Source: Flavobacterium psychrotrophum (GTDB taxonomy: Bacteria; Bacteroidota; Bacteroidia; Flavobacteriales; Flavobacteriaceae). From it: DNA of 64,000 bases. The notes beneath the pieces are model-generated. The model saw only the letters and a program-made list of their open reading frames with translations, was not told the origin of the DNA and did not search any database. Positions 7,868-17,803 of this stretch are shown piece by piece. The stretch lies in NCBI RefSeq assembly GCF_003403075.1, contig NZ_CP031557.1, forward strand, positions 4,650,001 to 4,714,000, given 5' to 3'. The position numbers and the translations under genes were made by a program. Within the stretch, counting starts at the first letter, position 1. Each line of letters begins with the position of its first letter.

Positions 7868-10807
7868 ATGTCTGAAGAAAGAGCAATAAGATTAAACAAA
7901 GTTTTAAGGGAATTAAATATTTCGCTGGACAGGGCTGTCGATTTTTTAAAAGACAAAGGCCATGTTATAGAGGCCAGTCCTAATGCCAAAATATCTGGCA
8001 CGGAATATAATGCCCTTTTTAACCAATTTTCTGCCGACCAGAGCAACAAAGCAGCTTCACTTGAGGTTAGTGAAGAAAAACGCAAGGAGAAAGAAGCGCT
8101 GCGTATAGAGAGGGAAAAAGAGCTGGAGGAAAAAAGGAGGCAGGAAGAGGAAAAACAAAGGCAGGAAGTGATACGTGCACGCGCATCATTATCCGGACCC
8201 GTATCCGTAGGCAAAATAGACCTGAACCCTAAAAAACCTGAACCTGCTGCTCCCGCCCCTTCAGACGCTACAGCTAAAGCACAGCCTCAGGCAGAAAAGC
8301 CGGCTCCGGTAAAAGCAGAAGAACCACGCGAAGAGGCTAAAGCGCCAGAGCAGCCAAAAGCTGCCGAAGCCCCGGTACAACCGGAACAGCCTGCCGCAGC
8401 GGCGCAAGCCCCGGCTCCTGCACCAGTGCAGCCTCAGCAGCCACAGGCACAACAACAGCCACAGGCTCCTAAACAAGACAGGCCGGGACCTGCAATACAG
8501 CCACGTGCCAAGACAGAAAATGCTGCTCCTGCGCCACAGGCTCCTGCAGCTCCTGCTGAAGAGGAGACTATAAAAACACAATATACAAAGCTTACAGGTA
8601 CAACTTTTACCGGCCAGACTATTGACCTTTCTCAGTTCAATAAGCCTAAAAAGAAAAAAGAAGAACTTATTAAGCCTAATAATAATGCAAGGCCGGGTGC
8701 TCCGGGCGCTAATAACAATAACGCCGCGAAGCAAAAACGTAACCGCATTACGCCTAAGCCGCAAGGACAAGGTGGACCGGGTGGAAACAACCAAGGTAAC
8801 AACAGGCCAGGCGGACCGGGTAATAACCGTCCGGGAGGTCCTGCAAGCCCGGGTAAATTTGGTCCTAACAAACGTCCTGCAATTGTAAGTAAGGTAGAGC
8901 CTACGGATGAGGAAGTTAAAAACCAGATTCGTGAGACGCTTGAAAAACTACAGGGTAAAGGAAGCAAGTCTAAAGCTGCCAAATACCGTAGAGACAAGCG
9001 TGACTCTCACCGTCAGCGTACTGATGACGAGCAAAGAGCACTTGAAGAAGGAAGCAAAACAATCAAGGTTACTGAGTTTGTAACCGTGGGCGAAATTGCT
9101 ACCATGATGGATGTGCCTATTACTAAGGTTATCATGACGTGTATGAGCTTAGGTATCATGGTTACCATGAACCAGAGGCTTGATGCAGAAACGTTGTCTA
9201 TTGTAGCAGATGAGTTTGGTTTTGAAGTAGAATTCATTACCACAGATATTGAAGAAGCTAAAGAAGTAGTAGAAGACAGAGAAGAGGATCTTGTGTTCCG
9301 TGCGCCTATTGTTACGGTAATGGGTCACGTTGACCACGGTAAAACATCACTTCTTGACTACATTCGTAAAGAGAATGTAATTGCCGGAGAATCGGGTGGT
9401 ATTACCCAGCACATAGGTGCTTATGGTGTTACCCTTGATAACGGACAAAAAATTGCATTTTTAGATACACCGGGTCACGAAGCGTTTACCGCTATGCGTG
9501 CCCGTGGTGCCCAGGTAACGGATATTGCCATTATTGTAATTGCAGCAGATGATGATATCATGCCACAAACAAAAGAGGCAATTAACCACGCTCAGGCTGC
9601 CGGTGTACCAATGATATTTGCTATCAACAAAATTGATAAGCCTGCCGCTAATCCTGAAAAGATTAAAGAAAAACTTGCAGGTATGAACCTGCTTGTAGAA
9701 GACTGGGGTGGTAAATACCAATCGCACGATATTTCGGCTAAGCAGGGTATAGGCGTTAAAGAGCTACTTGAAAAAGTATTACTTGAAGCCGAAATATTAG
9801 ACCTTAAGGCTAACCCGGATAAGGCAGCTGTAGGTACTGTAGTAGAAGCGTTCCTTGATAAAGGCCGTGGATATGTTTCAACGGTGCTTGTACAGGGTGG
9901 TACACTTAGAGTGGGCGACTATGTACTTGCCGGTAAACACCACGGTAAAATTAAGGCAATGCAGGATGAACGCGGACACAATGTTAAAGAGGCAGGGCCA
10001 TCTCAGCCAATATCAATATTAGGTCTTGACGGTGCTCCTACTGCGGGTGATAAGTTTAACGTTTATGAAGATGAGCGTGAGGCTAAGCAAATTGCTGCTA
10101 AGCGTACACAGCTTATCCGTGAGCAGTCTGCTCGTACTAAAAAGCACACTACCCTTGCAGAACTTGGAAGACGTATTGCACTGGGCCAGTTTAAAGAACT
10201 TAACATCATTATTAAAGGTGACGTGGATGGTTCTGTGGAGGCTCTTGCCGATTCATTCTCTAAACTGTCTACAGAAGAGATCGAAATCAAGATCATACAC
10301 AAAGCTGTAGGTGCTATTACAGAATCTGACGTACTTCTTGCATCAGCATCAGACGCTATCATTATTGGCTTTAACGTAAGGCCGTCTGCAAGTGCAAGAC
10401 AGCTGGCAGACCGCGAAGAAATTGATATCCGTAACTACTCGATCATCTATGATGCTATCGATGACCTTAAGGATGCAATGGAAGGTATGCTTTCTCCTGA
10501 AATGAAAGAGGAAGTTACAGGTACTGCTGAGATACGTGAGGTGTTCAAGATATCTAAAGTGGGTTCTATTGCCGGATGTATGATTACAGATGGTAAGGTG
10601 TTCCGTAATTCAAGGATAAGGCTTATCCGCGAAGGTGTGGTTATCTACACTGGTGAGCTTGCTACCCTTAAGCGCTTTAAAGATGACGTTAAAGAGGTAT
10701 CTAAAGGTTATGACTGTGGTATGCAGATTAAAAACTATAACGACATACAGGAGTATGACGTAGTAGAAGCATACCATGAAGTAGAAGTGAAAAAGAAACT
10801 GAAATAA
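7868..10807 (+). CDS. infB: Translation initiation factor IF-2
   Basis: A GTPase that places initiator tRNA on the ribosome. The 979 residues comprise an IF2_N-like start (1-50), a charged coiled region (62-100), and a long Pro/Ala/Gln-rich then Asn/Gly-rich linker (about 110-340). A second IF2_N segment follows (about 395-455), and then the G domain from about residue 485, with GHVDHGKTS (G1), DTPGHEAFT (G3) and NKID (G4). Domains II-IV complete the C-terminus. The low-complexity linker explains the length; the catalytic core is standard. Last gene of the operon, followed by a good terminator. Confidence 0.97.
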   Translation: MSEERAIRLNKVLRELNISLDRAVDFLKDKGHVIEASPNAKISGTEYNALFNQFSADQSNKAASLEVSEEKRKEKEALRIEREKELEEKRRQEEEKQRQEVIRARASLSGPVSVGKIDLNPKKPEPAAPAPSDATAKAQPQAEKPAPVKAEEPREEAKAPEQPKAAEAPVQPEQPAAAAQAPAPAPVQPQQPQAQQQPQAPKQDRPGPAIQPRAKTENAAPAPQAPAAPAEEETIKTQYTKLTGTTFTGQTIDLSQFNKPKKKKEELIKPNNNARPGAPGANNNNAAKQKRNRITPKPQGQGGPGGNNQGNNRPGGPGNNRPGGPASPGKFGPNKRPAIVSKVEPTDEEVKNQIRETLEKLQGKGSKSKAAKYRRDKRDSHRQRTDDEQRALEEGSKTIKVTEFVTVGEIATMMDVPITKVIMTCMSLGIMVTMNQRLDAETLSIVADEFGFEVEFITTDIEEAKEVVEDREEDLVFRAPIVTVMGHVDHGKTSLLDYIRKENVIAGESGGITQHIGAYGVTLDNGQKIAFLDTPGHEAFTAMRARGAQVTDIAIIVIAADDDIMPQTKEAINHAQAAGVPMIFAINKIDKPAANPEKIKEKLAGMNLLVEDWGGKYQSHDISAKQGIGVKELLEKVLLEAEILDLKANPDKAAVGTVVEAFLDKGRGYVSTVLVQGGTLRVGDYVLAGKHHGKIKAMQDERGHNVKEAGPSQPISILGLDGAPTAGDKFNVYEDEREAKQIAAKRTQLIREQSARTKKHTTLAELGRRIALGQFKELNIIIKGDVDGSVEALADSFSKLSTEEIEIKIIHKAVGAITESDVLLASASDAIIIGFNVRPSASARQLADREEIDIRNYSIIYDAIDDLKDAMEGMLSPEMKEEVTGTAEIREVFKISKVGSIAGCMITDGKVFRNSRIRLIREGVVIYTGELATLKRFKDDVKEVSKGYDCGMQIKNYNDIQEYDVVEAYHEVEVKKKLK

Positions 10808-10828
10808 TCAGTTACATTTTAATATCAG

Positions 10829-10868
10829 AATCCCGATTGCAGCAATGCTTTCGGGATTTTTTATTTTG
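10829..10868 (+). terminator. Terminator of the rimP-nusA-infB operon
   Basis: AATCCCGA (10829-10836) pairs with TCGGGATT (10851-10858) around a 14-nt loop that can form extra pairs, followed by a T-rich tract. Confidence 0.85.
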
Positions 10869-10893
10869 GAAAGATCCTGATGAAAGCGAAAGC

Positions 10894-10901
10894 TAAATTT
10901 G
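10894..10901 (+). promoter_or_regulatory. Candidate minus-7 box for the acyltransferase gene
   Basis: TAAATTTG matches TAnnTTTG. A TTG at 10866-10868 lies 25 nt upstream, slightly farther than usual. The box overlaps the upstream-most possible start codon (TTG 10899), which supports translation from 10959 instead. Confidence 0.45.
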
Positions 10902-10958
10902 TCATACATTTACAAAGGCTTGCTAGCCTCATTCCATCCAACCTTTAATTGTTTATCA

Positions 10959-12113
10959 TTGACCAATTCTATTCAACAGAAGTTTTATGGGCTTGACCAC
11001 TTGCGTGCCCTGGCTATCACATATGTGTTCCTTTTTCATTATTTTATACTGAGTGGCGATGAGCCTGCCTGGCTTCCCTGCTTTGCGAAATTCGGGTGGT
11101 CTGGTGTCGACTTGTTTTTTGTGCTGAGTGGTTTCCTTATTTCGTTACAGTTGTTCGGGCAGATAAAGTTCGGCCAGCGTATTTCCCTGCGACAGTTTTT
11201 TATAAAACGTATTTTCAGGATTTTCCCTGCTTACTTTTTAACTGTGGCATTGTATTTCTGCATCCCTATTTTTCGCGAAAAAGAAGCATTACCTCCTTTA
11301 TGGAAGTTCATAACCTTTACACAAAATTTTGGACTTAACCTAAAAGATTCAGGTACATTCTCTCATGCCTGGTCGCTATGTGTAGAAGAACATTTTTACC
11401 TCTTACTCCCATTAATGCTTTTGGGGCTGGTGCTTACAGGATGTTTTAAAAAATCATATTGGTTGCTAATCCTACTGTTCATTTTAGGATTTGTACTCAG
11501 ATGGTATAGCTATAACTATTTGTTTCTGCCTAAAGCAGGATATGAATATAACTGGATGTACTGGTATAAATACATTTATTATCCTACTTACAATCGTCTT
11601 GACGGCTTGCTTACCGGTGTAACGATAGCTGCTCTATACAGGTTTATGCCAGATCTTTGGCAAAAGCTTTCACAGTATGGCAACCTGCTCCTGATAATTA
11701 GCCTTATGATACTTGTAGGAGGTTATTATTTATGTTATGACCCTCATGGGTATTATGCCAGCATATTTGGCTTCCCTGTGGTTTCTATAGGATATGGGTT
11801 TATGGTTTTTGGAGCACTCAGCTCGGATAGTTTTTTGTATAAATGGAAGTCCGGCATAACTACATTTATCGCAACACTTTCTTATGCCATCTATCTTACA
11901 CATAAGGGTGTTATACATCTTACCCACCTCTTGCTAAAAGACTGCATGTTAAATAGTAACCTTGTGTTGTTTATATCTATACTCGCTTGTATTGCAGTTG
12001 CATATCTTATTAATGTTGTGGTAGAAAAACCTTTTATAAAACTTGGTAGAAAAATTTCGCATATGATTTTAATGATGCCTGAAATATTTTTTTTAATATT
12101 GCTGCACAAATAA
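10959..12113 (+). CDS. Acyltransferase family 3 membrane protein
   Basis: A polytopic membrane protein (384 residues from TTG 10959; an in-frame TTG at 10899 would add 20). It has the Acyl_transf_3 (OafA/NodX-like) signature: YGLDHLRALAITYVFLFHYF at the first helix with the conserved histidine, then GVDLFFVLSGFLIS and the arginine-rich KRIFRIFPAYF. About ten hydrophobic helices follow. Such enzymes O-acylate sugars of surface polysaccharides, peptidoglycan or exported molecules; the acceptor is unknown here. I chose 10959 because the other start lies inside a promoter-like box. The exported protein at 12122 follows after 8 nt. Confidence 0.85.
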   Translation: MTNSIQQKFYGLDHLRALAITYVFLFHYFILSGDEPAWLPCFAKFGWSGVDLFFVLSGFLISLQLFGQIKFGQRISLRQFFIKRIFRIFPAYFLTVALYFCIPIFREKEALPPLWKFITFTQNFGLNLKDSGTFSHAWSLCVEEHFYLLLPLMLLGLVLTGCFKKSYWLLILLFILGFVLRWYSYNYLFLPKAGYEYNWMYWYKYIYYPTYNRLDGLLTGVTIAALYRFMPDLWQKLSQYGNLLLIISLMILVGGYYLCYDPHGYYASIFGFPVVSIGYGFMVFGALSSDSFLYKWKSGITTFIATLSYAIYLTHKGVIHLTHLLLKDCMLNSNLVLFISILACIAVAYLINVVVEKPFIKLGRKISHMILMMPEIFFLILLHK

Positions 12114-12121
12114 CAAACCAA

Positions 12122-13216
12122 ATGAAGACCAATATAATTTCAGCTATTTTACTGCTGTTTTGCTTTATCGCTACTGCGCAAACTAAAACCGAATATCATC
12201 TTATATCACTCGCCGGAGAAAATGGAGAAGCCGTACCCATGCAGTTTTATGTGGCAGGTGTGTTTGACGGCCGCCAGTTTACAGATAACATAGGCACGGT
12301 ACAAAAAGGTATAGCCAACCGGCCGGTGCTTACACGTTTTGAAAAACCTTTTTTAGAAGAAACTACTCAGTACCTTATGGCGGCTTACCCTAAGAAAGAT
12401 GGTGGTTACCCGGTTTGGGTTCGCATAAATGATTTATACATTTCTGAGTATACAGATAGAAATGAAGAAACCGGATATGCATCTGTAGTGATGGATGTGA
12501 TGACTAAAAAGAATGATACCTTATATATAGAGGGTACTTTTGGCGGTAATATTGAAGGCACTGCAGGCGATGTTACAAAAACACATCCATTACGCCTAAG
12601 GCAGGCACTAAACAAATGTCTTGGCTTATATGAAGTGGCGCTTACGGAAGACAAGATACATGAGGTGTTTACCGAAGAGAATATAAAAAGAGAAATACCT
12701 TTAAAACCTGCTGAAGGTGCTTACAGTTCATATCTTGATATGGTAAAAAATAAACCACTTGCAAATGGTGCTTACTACCTGAAGCAGGAAAAGGATAAGT
12801 ACTATGTTATTAATAAAACTAACAGCCAGAAATGTGGTAATTTTTATGCCTATAGCGATGGCGAAAGTGTCTACCTGAATGTTTCGAAACTTGCCAATGA
12901 AAATTATTATGCCAAAACAGAACGTGTAGCCAACAAATATTATATTGATAATGTTGCCTATAATCAACATAAGGCGGGCTTACAGGTAGCCATATATATG
13001 GCAGGCGGCTATGTAGCAGCGAGTATGGTTGAAACCACTATGCCTTTATTAGTAGACTGCTATAGCGGGCAGCCTTTTTTCTTGTCTAATAGTGCTATTA
13101 AAACCATGCTGGAACCTTATCCGGTATTACTACAGGAATATAAGAAAAGTAAAAAGCAACCGGAAGATATAAAACGTATTGTGATGAAATACGTAGAGCA
13201 GAGTACTGCCAAATAA
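12122..13216 (+). CDS. Exported protein of unknown function
   Basis: A 364-residue protein with a clear Sec signal peptide (ILLLFCFIATAQ, cleavage near residue 20). I recognise no domain. The mature part is mixed polar, without further membrane segments or lipobox, so a periplasmic or outer-membrane-associated location is likely. It has recurring KDKYYVIN- and YYAK-like strands and a C-terminal lysine-rich helix. It begins 8 nt after the acyltransferase, so the two are probably co-transcribed, although this says little about function. A strong palindromic terminator follows. Confidence 0.75.
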   Translation: MKTNIISAILLLFCFIATAQTKTEYHLISLAGENGEAVPMQFYVAGVFDGRQFTDNIGTVQKGIANRPVLTRFEKPFLEETTQYLMAAYPKKDGGYPVWVRINDLYISEYTDRNEETGYASVVMDVMTKKNDTLYIEGTFGGNIEGTAGDVTKTHPLRLRQALNKCLGLYEVALTEDKIHEVFTEENIKREIPLKPAEGAYSSYLDMVKNKPLANGAYYLKQEKDKYYVINKTNSQKCGNFYAYSDGESVYLNVSKLANENYYAKTERVANKYYIDNVAYNQHKAGLQVAIYMAGGYVAASMVETTMPLLVDCYSGQPFFLSNSAIKTMLEPYPVLLQEYKKSKKQPEDIKRIVMKYVEQSTAK

Positions 13217-13219
13217 ACT

Positions 13220-13247
13220 AAAAAATCCCGCAGCTGCGGGATTTTTT
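13220..13247. terminator. Bidirectional terminator (28-nt perfect palindrome)
   Basis: Six A, TCCCGCAG, CTGCGGGA and six T form a perfect self-complementary 28-mer between two convergent genes. It can terminate both the exported protein gene and the ferredoxin gene; it overlaps the last two bases of the latter's stop codon. Confidence 0.9.
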
Positions 13248-13575
13248 AATATTCTGGGGCCAGTTCTATTTCCAGGCCTTCAAGATCATTTGTAATGGGC
13301 AACTGGCATCCCAGGCGGCTGTTTGGCTTTACATAAAAAGCTTCAGCCAGCATGGCATCTTCGTCAGGGCCCATTTCTGGCAATGCTACATCATTTAGTA
13401 CATAGCACTGGCAGGATGCACACATGGCCATACCACCACATACACCAATAGTACCTTCAGGCGCGAGTTCGTAAGCACGTACCAGTTCCATGATGTTCAT
13501 GGCCATATCGGTAGGTGCCTGTACCTCGTGGGTTGTGCCCTCCCTGTCGGTTATTTTTATTGTTATCTCGTTCAT
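13246..13575 (-). CDS. [2Fe-2S] ferredoxin, adrenodoxin-like
   Basis: A 109-residue electron carrier. The cluster ligands follow the adrenodoxin/Isc-type pattern C46-x5-C52-x2-C55 with the fourth ligand at C90 (SRLGCQLP). An extra cysteine, C57, follows in the motif CASCQC. It lies 92 nt downstream of a thioredoxin-reductase-like ferredoxin-NADP reductase on the same strand, which is its likely electron donor. Together with mrp and nfu this makes an iron-sulfur and redox operon. Confidence 0.92.
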   Translation of the reverse strand: MNEITIKITDREGTTHEVQAPTDMAMNIMELVRAYELAPEGTIGVCGGMAMCASCQCYVLNDVALPEMGPDEDAMLAEAFYVKPNSRLGCQLPITNDLEGLEIELAPEY

Positions 13576-13582
13576 TCTTCAC

Positions 13583-13664
13583 GTTTATAGTTTACTGTTT
13601 GTGGTTTATTGTTGCTTACGCAGCCGTACCACGAACTACAAACAAAAAACCATAAGCTGTAAAC
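13583..13664. repeat. Imperfect inverted repeat between ferredoxin and its reductase
   Basis: The left arm (13583-13606, GTTTATAGTTTAC and TTTGTGGTTT) is partly complementary to the right arm (13631-13664, ACTACAAACA...AAACCAT...GTAAAC). The right arm shares GAACTACAAAC and AAACCAT with the inverted repeat at 40711-40772, so this may be a dispersed intergenic family. Confidence 0.5.
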
Positions 13665-13667
13665 CGT

Positions 13668-14720
13668 TTACTCTATCGCTTTTACCACCTGCTTTTCAGC
13701 TTCCTTGCGGGTACCGTCAAAACCATCTACGCCACTTACGGTAGTATATTTAAGCACATACTTTTTACCAGGGTTGAGTTTATTGAATACACTTTGGCAC
13801 ATTAGTGTAGCCTCGTGGAAGCCGCATAAGATAAGCTTTAGTTTACCTGGGTAAGTGTTGATATCGCCTATGGCATAAATACCCTCTATATTAGTCTGGT
13901 AATCGAGTGCGTTGTTTACCTTAATAGCATTCTTTTCGATCTCTAATCCCCAGTCGGCTATAGGGCCTAATTTTGGCGTAAGCCCAAAAAGCGGGATGAA
14001 ATAATCGGTTTCTATGGTAGATTTTTCACCGTCAATTTCAAGTTCCAGCGCTTCTACCTTACCATCGCCTATAATGCCGGTAACTTCGGCAGGTGTAATA
14101 AGGTTTATTTTGCCCTGGTGCTTTAGTTCGGTTACTTTTTCAACACTGTCTAACGCTCCGCGGAATTCATTCCTCCTGTGTACCAGTGTAACCTCAGAGG
14201 CTACATCGGCAAGGAAAACACTCCAGTCTAATGCAGAGTCGCCACCACCGGCTATTACAATACGTTTATTGCGAAACTGCTCCGGGTCTTTTACAAAATA
14301 CTCCACACCGTTTTCTTCATAAGCGTCAATGCCCTCAATAAGTGGCTTACGTGGCTCAAAGCTGCCAAGTCCGCCAGCTATCGCTACGGCTTTAGCGTGG
14401 TGTTTAGTGCCTTTATTAGTGGTAACTATAAACGTACCGTCTTCCAGTTTATCTATAGTGTCAGCTTTTTCGTTTAAGGTAAAACCGGGCTGAAACTGCT
14501 TTATCTGCTCCATAAGGTTTGTAACCAGGTCGCCCGCTAAAACAGACGGAAAACCGGGAATATCAAAAATGGGCTTTTTAGGATAAAGCTCTGTCAGCTG
14601 GCCGCCCTGCTGTGGCAATGCGTCTATAATATGGCATTTAAGCTTAAGCAGGCCTGCCTCAAATACGGCAAAGAGCCCCGTGGGCCCTGCACCTATAATT
14701 AAAATATCTGTAGTGATCAT
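13668..14720 (-). CDS. Ferredoxin--NADP reductase, thioredoxin-reductase-like
   Basis: A 350-residue FAD/NAD(P)-binding flavoprotein. The FAD motif GAGPTG is at 10-15 and the NAD(P)H-binding GGGDSALDW at 158-166. The redox-active CxxC of true thioredoxin reductases is absent, which places it with the TrxR-like ferredoxin-NADP(+) reductases. The start ATG at 14720 gives the standard N-terminus MITTDILIIGAGP; a further in-frame start at 14756 would add an unlikely hydrophobic stretch. The ferredoxin gene just downstream supports the assignment. Confidence 0.9.
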   Translation of the reverse strand: MITTDILIIGAGPTGLFAVFEAGLLKLKCHIIDALPQQGGQLTELYPKKPIFDIPGFPSVLAGDLVTNLMEQIKQFQPGFTLNEKADTIDKLEDGTFIVTTNKGTKHHAKAVAIAGGLGSFEPRKPLIEGIDAYEENGVEYFVKDPEQFRNKRIVIAGGGDSALDWSVFLADVASEVTLVHRRNEFRGALDSVEKVTELKHQGKINLITPAEVTGIIGDGKVEALELEIDGEKSTIETDYFIPLFGLTPKLGPIADWGLEIEKNAIKVNNALDYQTNIEGIYAIGDINTYPGKLKLILCGFHEATLMCQSVFNKLNPGKKYVLKYTTVSGVDGFDGTRKEAEKQVVKAIE

Positions 14721-14815
14721 TAATAAAATAAGGATAAAAGCAATTTTGCACAGCAAAGCTCGCTAAAACTGCCTCAATTAAATATGATAAAAATCATTGT
14801 AGAAAAACTACGTGC

Positions 14816-15055
14816 TTATGCCACATTTACTACCGTTTCTATTTGCGGTACGTGTTTTTTTATTGTGGTTTCTACACCGGCCCTAAGCGTCATCTGGTTA
14901 ACGCTGCAGCCTACGCATGCACCCTCAAGGCGCACCTTTACGTGCTTGTCTTCCTCGATGTCTATAAGGGTAATGTTACCACCGTCTGACTCAAGAAACG
15001 GACGAATTTCGTCAAGGGCTTTCTCTACATTAAGTTTAATTTCGTCTGTTGTCAT
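14816..15055 (-). CDS. NifU-like iron-sulfur scaffold (Nfu C-terminal domain)
   Basis: A 79-residue single-domain Nfu protein with the cluster-binding CxxC (C47-VG-C50) in the segment LEGACVGCSVNQMTLRAGVE. Such proteins hold and deliver [4Fe-4S] or [2Fe-2S] clusters to client enzymes. The ATG at 15055 is 2 nt from the mrp stop, so translation is probably coupled. The longer in-frame start at 15082 would fall inside mrp and is less likely. Confidence 0.92.
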   Translation of the reverse strand: MTTDEIKLNVEKALDEIRPFLESDGGNITLIDIEEDKHVKVRLEGACVGCSVNQMTLRAGVETTIKKHVPQIETVVNVA

Positions 15056-15057
15056 TA

Positions 15058-16188
15058 TTATTTCTTTTTTACCGCCGAACAACCGGCCATGGTAGTTATT
15101 TTAATCGCCTCAGAAGGAGGAAGGTTTTCGTTCCTGTCTACCGTTTCCTGCACAATGTTACGGGCAAGTTCTTCAAATGAAGCTTCAAGCGGGGTAGCGG
15201 TTTGCAGGGCAGCAGGGCGGCCGTAGTCGCCTGCTTCGCGTATGCTTTGTACAATAGGGACTTCACCAAGGAAAGGCACTTCAAGGTCTTCGGCAAGATT
15301 GCGAGCACCTTCTTTACCAAAGATATAGTATTTGTTTTCAGGAAGTTCTTCCGGTGTAAAGTAGGCCATGTTTTCTATAATGCCCAGTACCGGTACATTG
15401 ATACTTTCCTGGCGGAACATTGCCACGCCTTTCTTGGCATCGGCAAGTGCTACAGCCTGTGGCGTACTTACAATAACCGCACCTGTAATAGGCAGCGACT
15501 GCATGATAGAAAGGTGGATGTCGCCCGTTCCCGGAGGAAGGTCTAACAACAGGAAGTCAAGCTCGCCCCAGTCAGCATCCCATATCATCTGGTTTAGTGC
15601 TTTACCCGCCATTGGGCCACGCCATATAACGGCCTGCTCAGGACTTGTAAAAAATCCTATCGAAAGTATTTCTACACCATAGCTGGTAATAGGTTTCATT
15701 TTGCTTTTGCCGTCTATGGTTACAGATATAGGGCGCTCGCGCTCTACATCAAACATTATAGGCATAGAAGGCCCGTAGATATCGGCATCAAGAACGCCTA
15801 CTTTAAAGCCCATTTTAGCAAGGGTAACGGCAAGGTTAGCCGTAATGGTAGATTTACCTACACCGCCTTTACCCGAAGATACTGCAATAATATTGCTGAT
15901 GCCTGGTATTGATTTGCCCTTAATTTCAGGCTTTTCAGGAGCTTCAACTTTTACATTCACTTTAATTTTTACATCCGGAGATATTTTTTCGTGAATGGTT
16001 TTAATGATATCGGCTTCGGCACGCTTGCGTATGTGCATGGCCGGTGTGGTCATTACAAGCTCTACAACTGCTTCATCGCCAAAGGTAAGTACGTTTCGTA
16101 TAGCGCCGCTTTCTACCATATTCTGGCCTTCTCCGGCAAGGGTTATGGTCTCAAGGGCTTTGAGTATTTCTTTTCTGTCTAACTTCAT
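15058..16188 (-). CDS. Mrp/NBP35-family P-loop ATPase (iron-sulfur carrier)
   Basis: A 376-residue protein with an N-terminal MIP18/DUF59 domain (about 5-85) and a MinD-like ATPase. The deviant Walker A is SSGKGGVGKST (104-114), followed by the switch regions GVLDADIYGPSMPIM and LLDLPPGTGD. The family (ApbC/Mrp) carries iron-sulfur clusters to apoproteins. The usual C-terminal CxxC is not visible around NMAYF; the only cysteine I see near the end is in the tail AGCSAVKKK, so cluster binding may differ. First gene of the mrp-nfu-reductase-ferredoxin operon. Confidence 0.92.
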   Translation of the reverse strand: MKLDRKEILKALETITLAGEGQNMVESGAIRNVLTFGDEAVVELVMTTPAMHIRKRAEADIIKTIHEKISPDVKIKVNVKVEAPEKPEIKGKSIPGISNIIAVSSGKGGVGKSTITANLAVTLAKMGFKVGVLDADIYGPSMPIMFDVERERPISVTIDGKSKMKPITSYGVEILSIGFFTSPEQAVIWRGPMAGKALNQMIWDADWGELDFLLLDLPPGTGDIHLSIMQSLPITGAVIVSTPQAVALADAKKGVAMFRQESINVPVLGIIENMAYFTPEELPENKYYIFGKEGARNLAEDLEVPFLGEVPIVQSIREAGDYGRPAALQTATPLEASFEELARNIVQETVDRNENLPPSEAIKITTMAGCSAVKKK

Positions 16189-16235
16189 AATTTAAAAAAT
16201 GCTAACAGCCTATTATTAAGGCTGATTTCAAAGTG

Positions 16236-16243
16236 CAAAGATA
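16236..16243 (-). promoter_or_regulatory. Minus-7 box of the mrp operon
   Basis: On the minus strand TATCTTTG lies 47 nt ahead of the mrp ATG and fits TAnnTTTG. No clear minus-33 TTG is visible. The rest of the 261-nt gap (16189-16449) holds AT-rich sequence with GCGAATTATGCGAATTT, a motif related to the repeat at 41905-41956. Confidence 0.55.
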
Positions 16244-16449
16244 GCGTGAAAAGTTTATTCGGCGAAGTTTATTGTTTCAGATTTTGCCGCGAATTATGCG
16301 AATTTCCCGAATTATGAAACCACATTCATAATCTGTAAAACACTACAGCCAAAGCAGCAAAAAACAGTAGTAATTTGTAAAAAGATGATGAATTGTGTGA
16401 AAGTGTAATTAATCTGTCGGATAATGAATGCTCATTTATTTTAAGCATT

Positions 16450-17085
16450 CTACAGATTTAAATAATTCAGTAAAGTTCCGGCCTTAACATCCTCAGGGGT
16501 CGTAGATGTAAGCAATAGAAAATAAATATCATTGTCTTTCCTGTAAAATGCAAAGTCAGATTTTAATTGTTGTTTACTGAAATTGGTGTTCTTAATGATT
16601 ATCCTTGTGTCTTTTTGGTTATTTGGGTAAAAAACTAAATGTTCATAAGCAGTGTGATATACCTGTATTGTATCATTAGAATATATACGACTGATTTCTC
16701 CATCAGAAGAAAAATGTAATGAGTTTATTTCCTTTACTTTGGAGAAACCGTATAAATTATAATTTAGATCATATTGTGTATCTTCAATGTTAGTAAACGC
16801 CGAGTTAATTGACTCATACGGAATATTAGCGTTAATATCTACTTTACGAGTATCTGTAAGATTATTAAATTTAATAATTTCTAATGTGTACTTTTTATCA
16901 AGTAGATAGTTGGATATTATGGTATCATGATGAAAAAGATAAGTGCCTTGAGAGTGATGTTTGAAATCTTTCTTCCTGAGGAATTTCTTCACATCAACTA
17001 ATTCTTTTTCAGTGTAGTCAAAGAATTCAACCTTTTGGCATGAATAGCAAAGAAGCAAAAGGATTATGATAAAACTATATTTCAT
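16450..17085 (-). CDS. Putative lipoprotein, unknown function
   Basis: A 211-residue protein with a lipoprotein signal: hydrophobic residues 4-12, then LCYSC with C16 as the lipidation site. The mature protein is rich in Asp, Lys, Asn and Tyr, and I recognise no domain. Its coding sequence is markedly more AT-rich than the neighbouring genes, which may mean recent acquisition or weak constraint. Single-gene unit between mrp and the GAF protein. Confidence 0.72.
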   Translation of the reverse strand: MKYSFIIILLLLCYSCQKVEFFDYTEKELVDVKKFLRKKDFKHHSQGTYLFHHDTIISNYLLDKKYTLEIIKFNNLTDTRKVDINANIPYESINSAFTNIEDTQYDLNYNLYGFSKVKEINSLHFSSDGEISRIYSNDTIQVYHTAYEHLVFYPNNQKDTRIIIKNTNFSKQQLKSDFAFYRKDNDIYFLLLTSTTPEDVKAGTLLNYLNL

Positions 17086-17193
17086 TATGGGTGGTTTGTA
17101 GTCGTAAAGTTAGAATAAAAATTCTGACAATATCCATCCACTTTTATAGTGTAGTTTTATAATTGCAATCAAAGATACTTTGATATACTTATG

Positions 17194-17799
17194 TTACTTC
17201 ACTTTTTTTAAAGCCTCAGCTACCCTAGCTGCAACAATACTATCCAGGTTTTTAGATTTTACCTCAAGAAGTTCTTTTTGCAGGTGCAGTTCGGCAGTAG
17301 CCTTGCGGTGTTCTAAAAGGTTCATAACCTGGCGTGCCAGTATTTTTAGGGCTTCTAGCTGTTTGTCAGTAAGTACACGGGGTTTGGTGTCTACCACACA
17401 AAACGAACCCAGGCCATATCCGTTACCGGATACAAGCGGGATGCCGGCATAAAAAACAATTTTGGGCTCATCAGTTACAAAAGGGTTGTTTTTAAAGCGG
17501 TCGTCTTCGCGGGAGTCTTCTACAATAAAAGGTTCTTCGGGGGTAAGAATTGCGTGAGAGCAAAACGAATACTGGCGGTGGGTTTCTTCGGCATCAAGGC
17601 CATAGCTCGACTTAAACCACTGCCTGTCCTGATCTACCATACTGATGAGTGCCATAGGAGCATCGCAAATTATGGCAGCAAGAGTGGTAAGATCGTCGTA
17701 ATCTTTTTCATTAAGGGTGTCAAGTATGTTATAGCTTCTTAACTCCTTAATTCGTTTCCGTTCGTTCTCAGGATCCTGTCCGTAATTCTTAGCATTCAT
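17194..17799 (-). CDS. GAF domain protein
   Basis: A 201-residue cytoplasmic protein with one GAF domain (about 20-165), recognisable from the opening NERKRIKELRSYNILDT, the core DAPMALISMVDQDRQWFKS, and YAGIPLVSGNGYGLGSFCV. The C-terminus (about 165-201) is a helical tail without an output domain. It probably binds a small ligand and acts through a partner. The conserved FCSHAI stretch is shared with GAF domains that sit ahead of diguanylate cyclases and kinases. A TAnnTTTG box lies 4 nt before its ATG, suggesting a leaderless message. Confidence 0.85.
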   Translation of the reverse strand: MNAKNYGQDPENERKRIKELRSYNILDTLNEKDYDDLTTLAAIICDAPMALISMVDQDRQWFKSSYGLDAEETHRQYSFCSHAILTPEEPFIVEDSREDDRFKNNPFVTDEPKIVFYAGIPLVSGNGYGLGSFCVVDTKPRVLTDKQLEALKILARQVMNLLEHRKATAELHLQKELLEVKSKNLDSIVAARVAEALKKVK

Positions 17800-17803
17800 G
17801 TAT

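Noticed and set aside
8200..8890. Low-complexity IF-2 linker as a foreign insertion
   Set aside because: Long Pro/Ala- and Asn/Gly-rich linkers between the N-terminal region and the G domain are common in IF-2 of this phylum.
8632..8997. 121-codon Pro/Gly/Leu-rich frame on the minus strand inside infB
   Set aside because: It is the antisense of the Asn/Gly/Pro-rich IF-2 linker; composition alone keeps the frame open.
14721..14756. N-terminal extension of the ferredoxin--NADP reductase
   Set aside because: It would put a hydrophobic stretch ahead of the FAD motif; the family starts close to the ATG at 14720.
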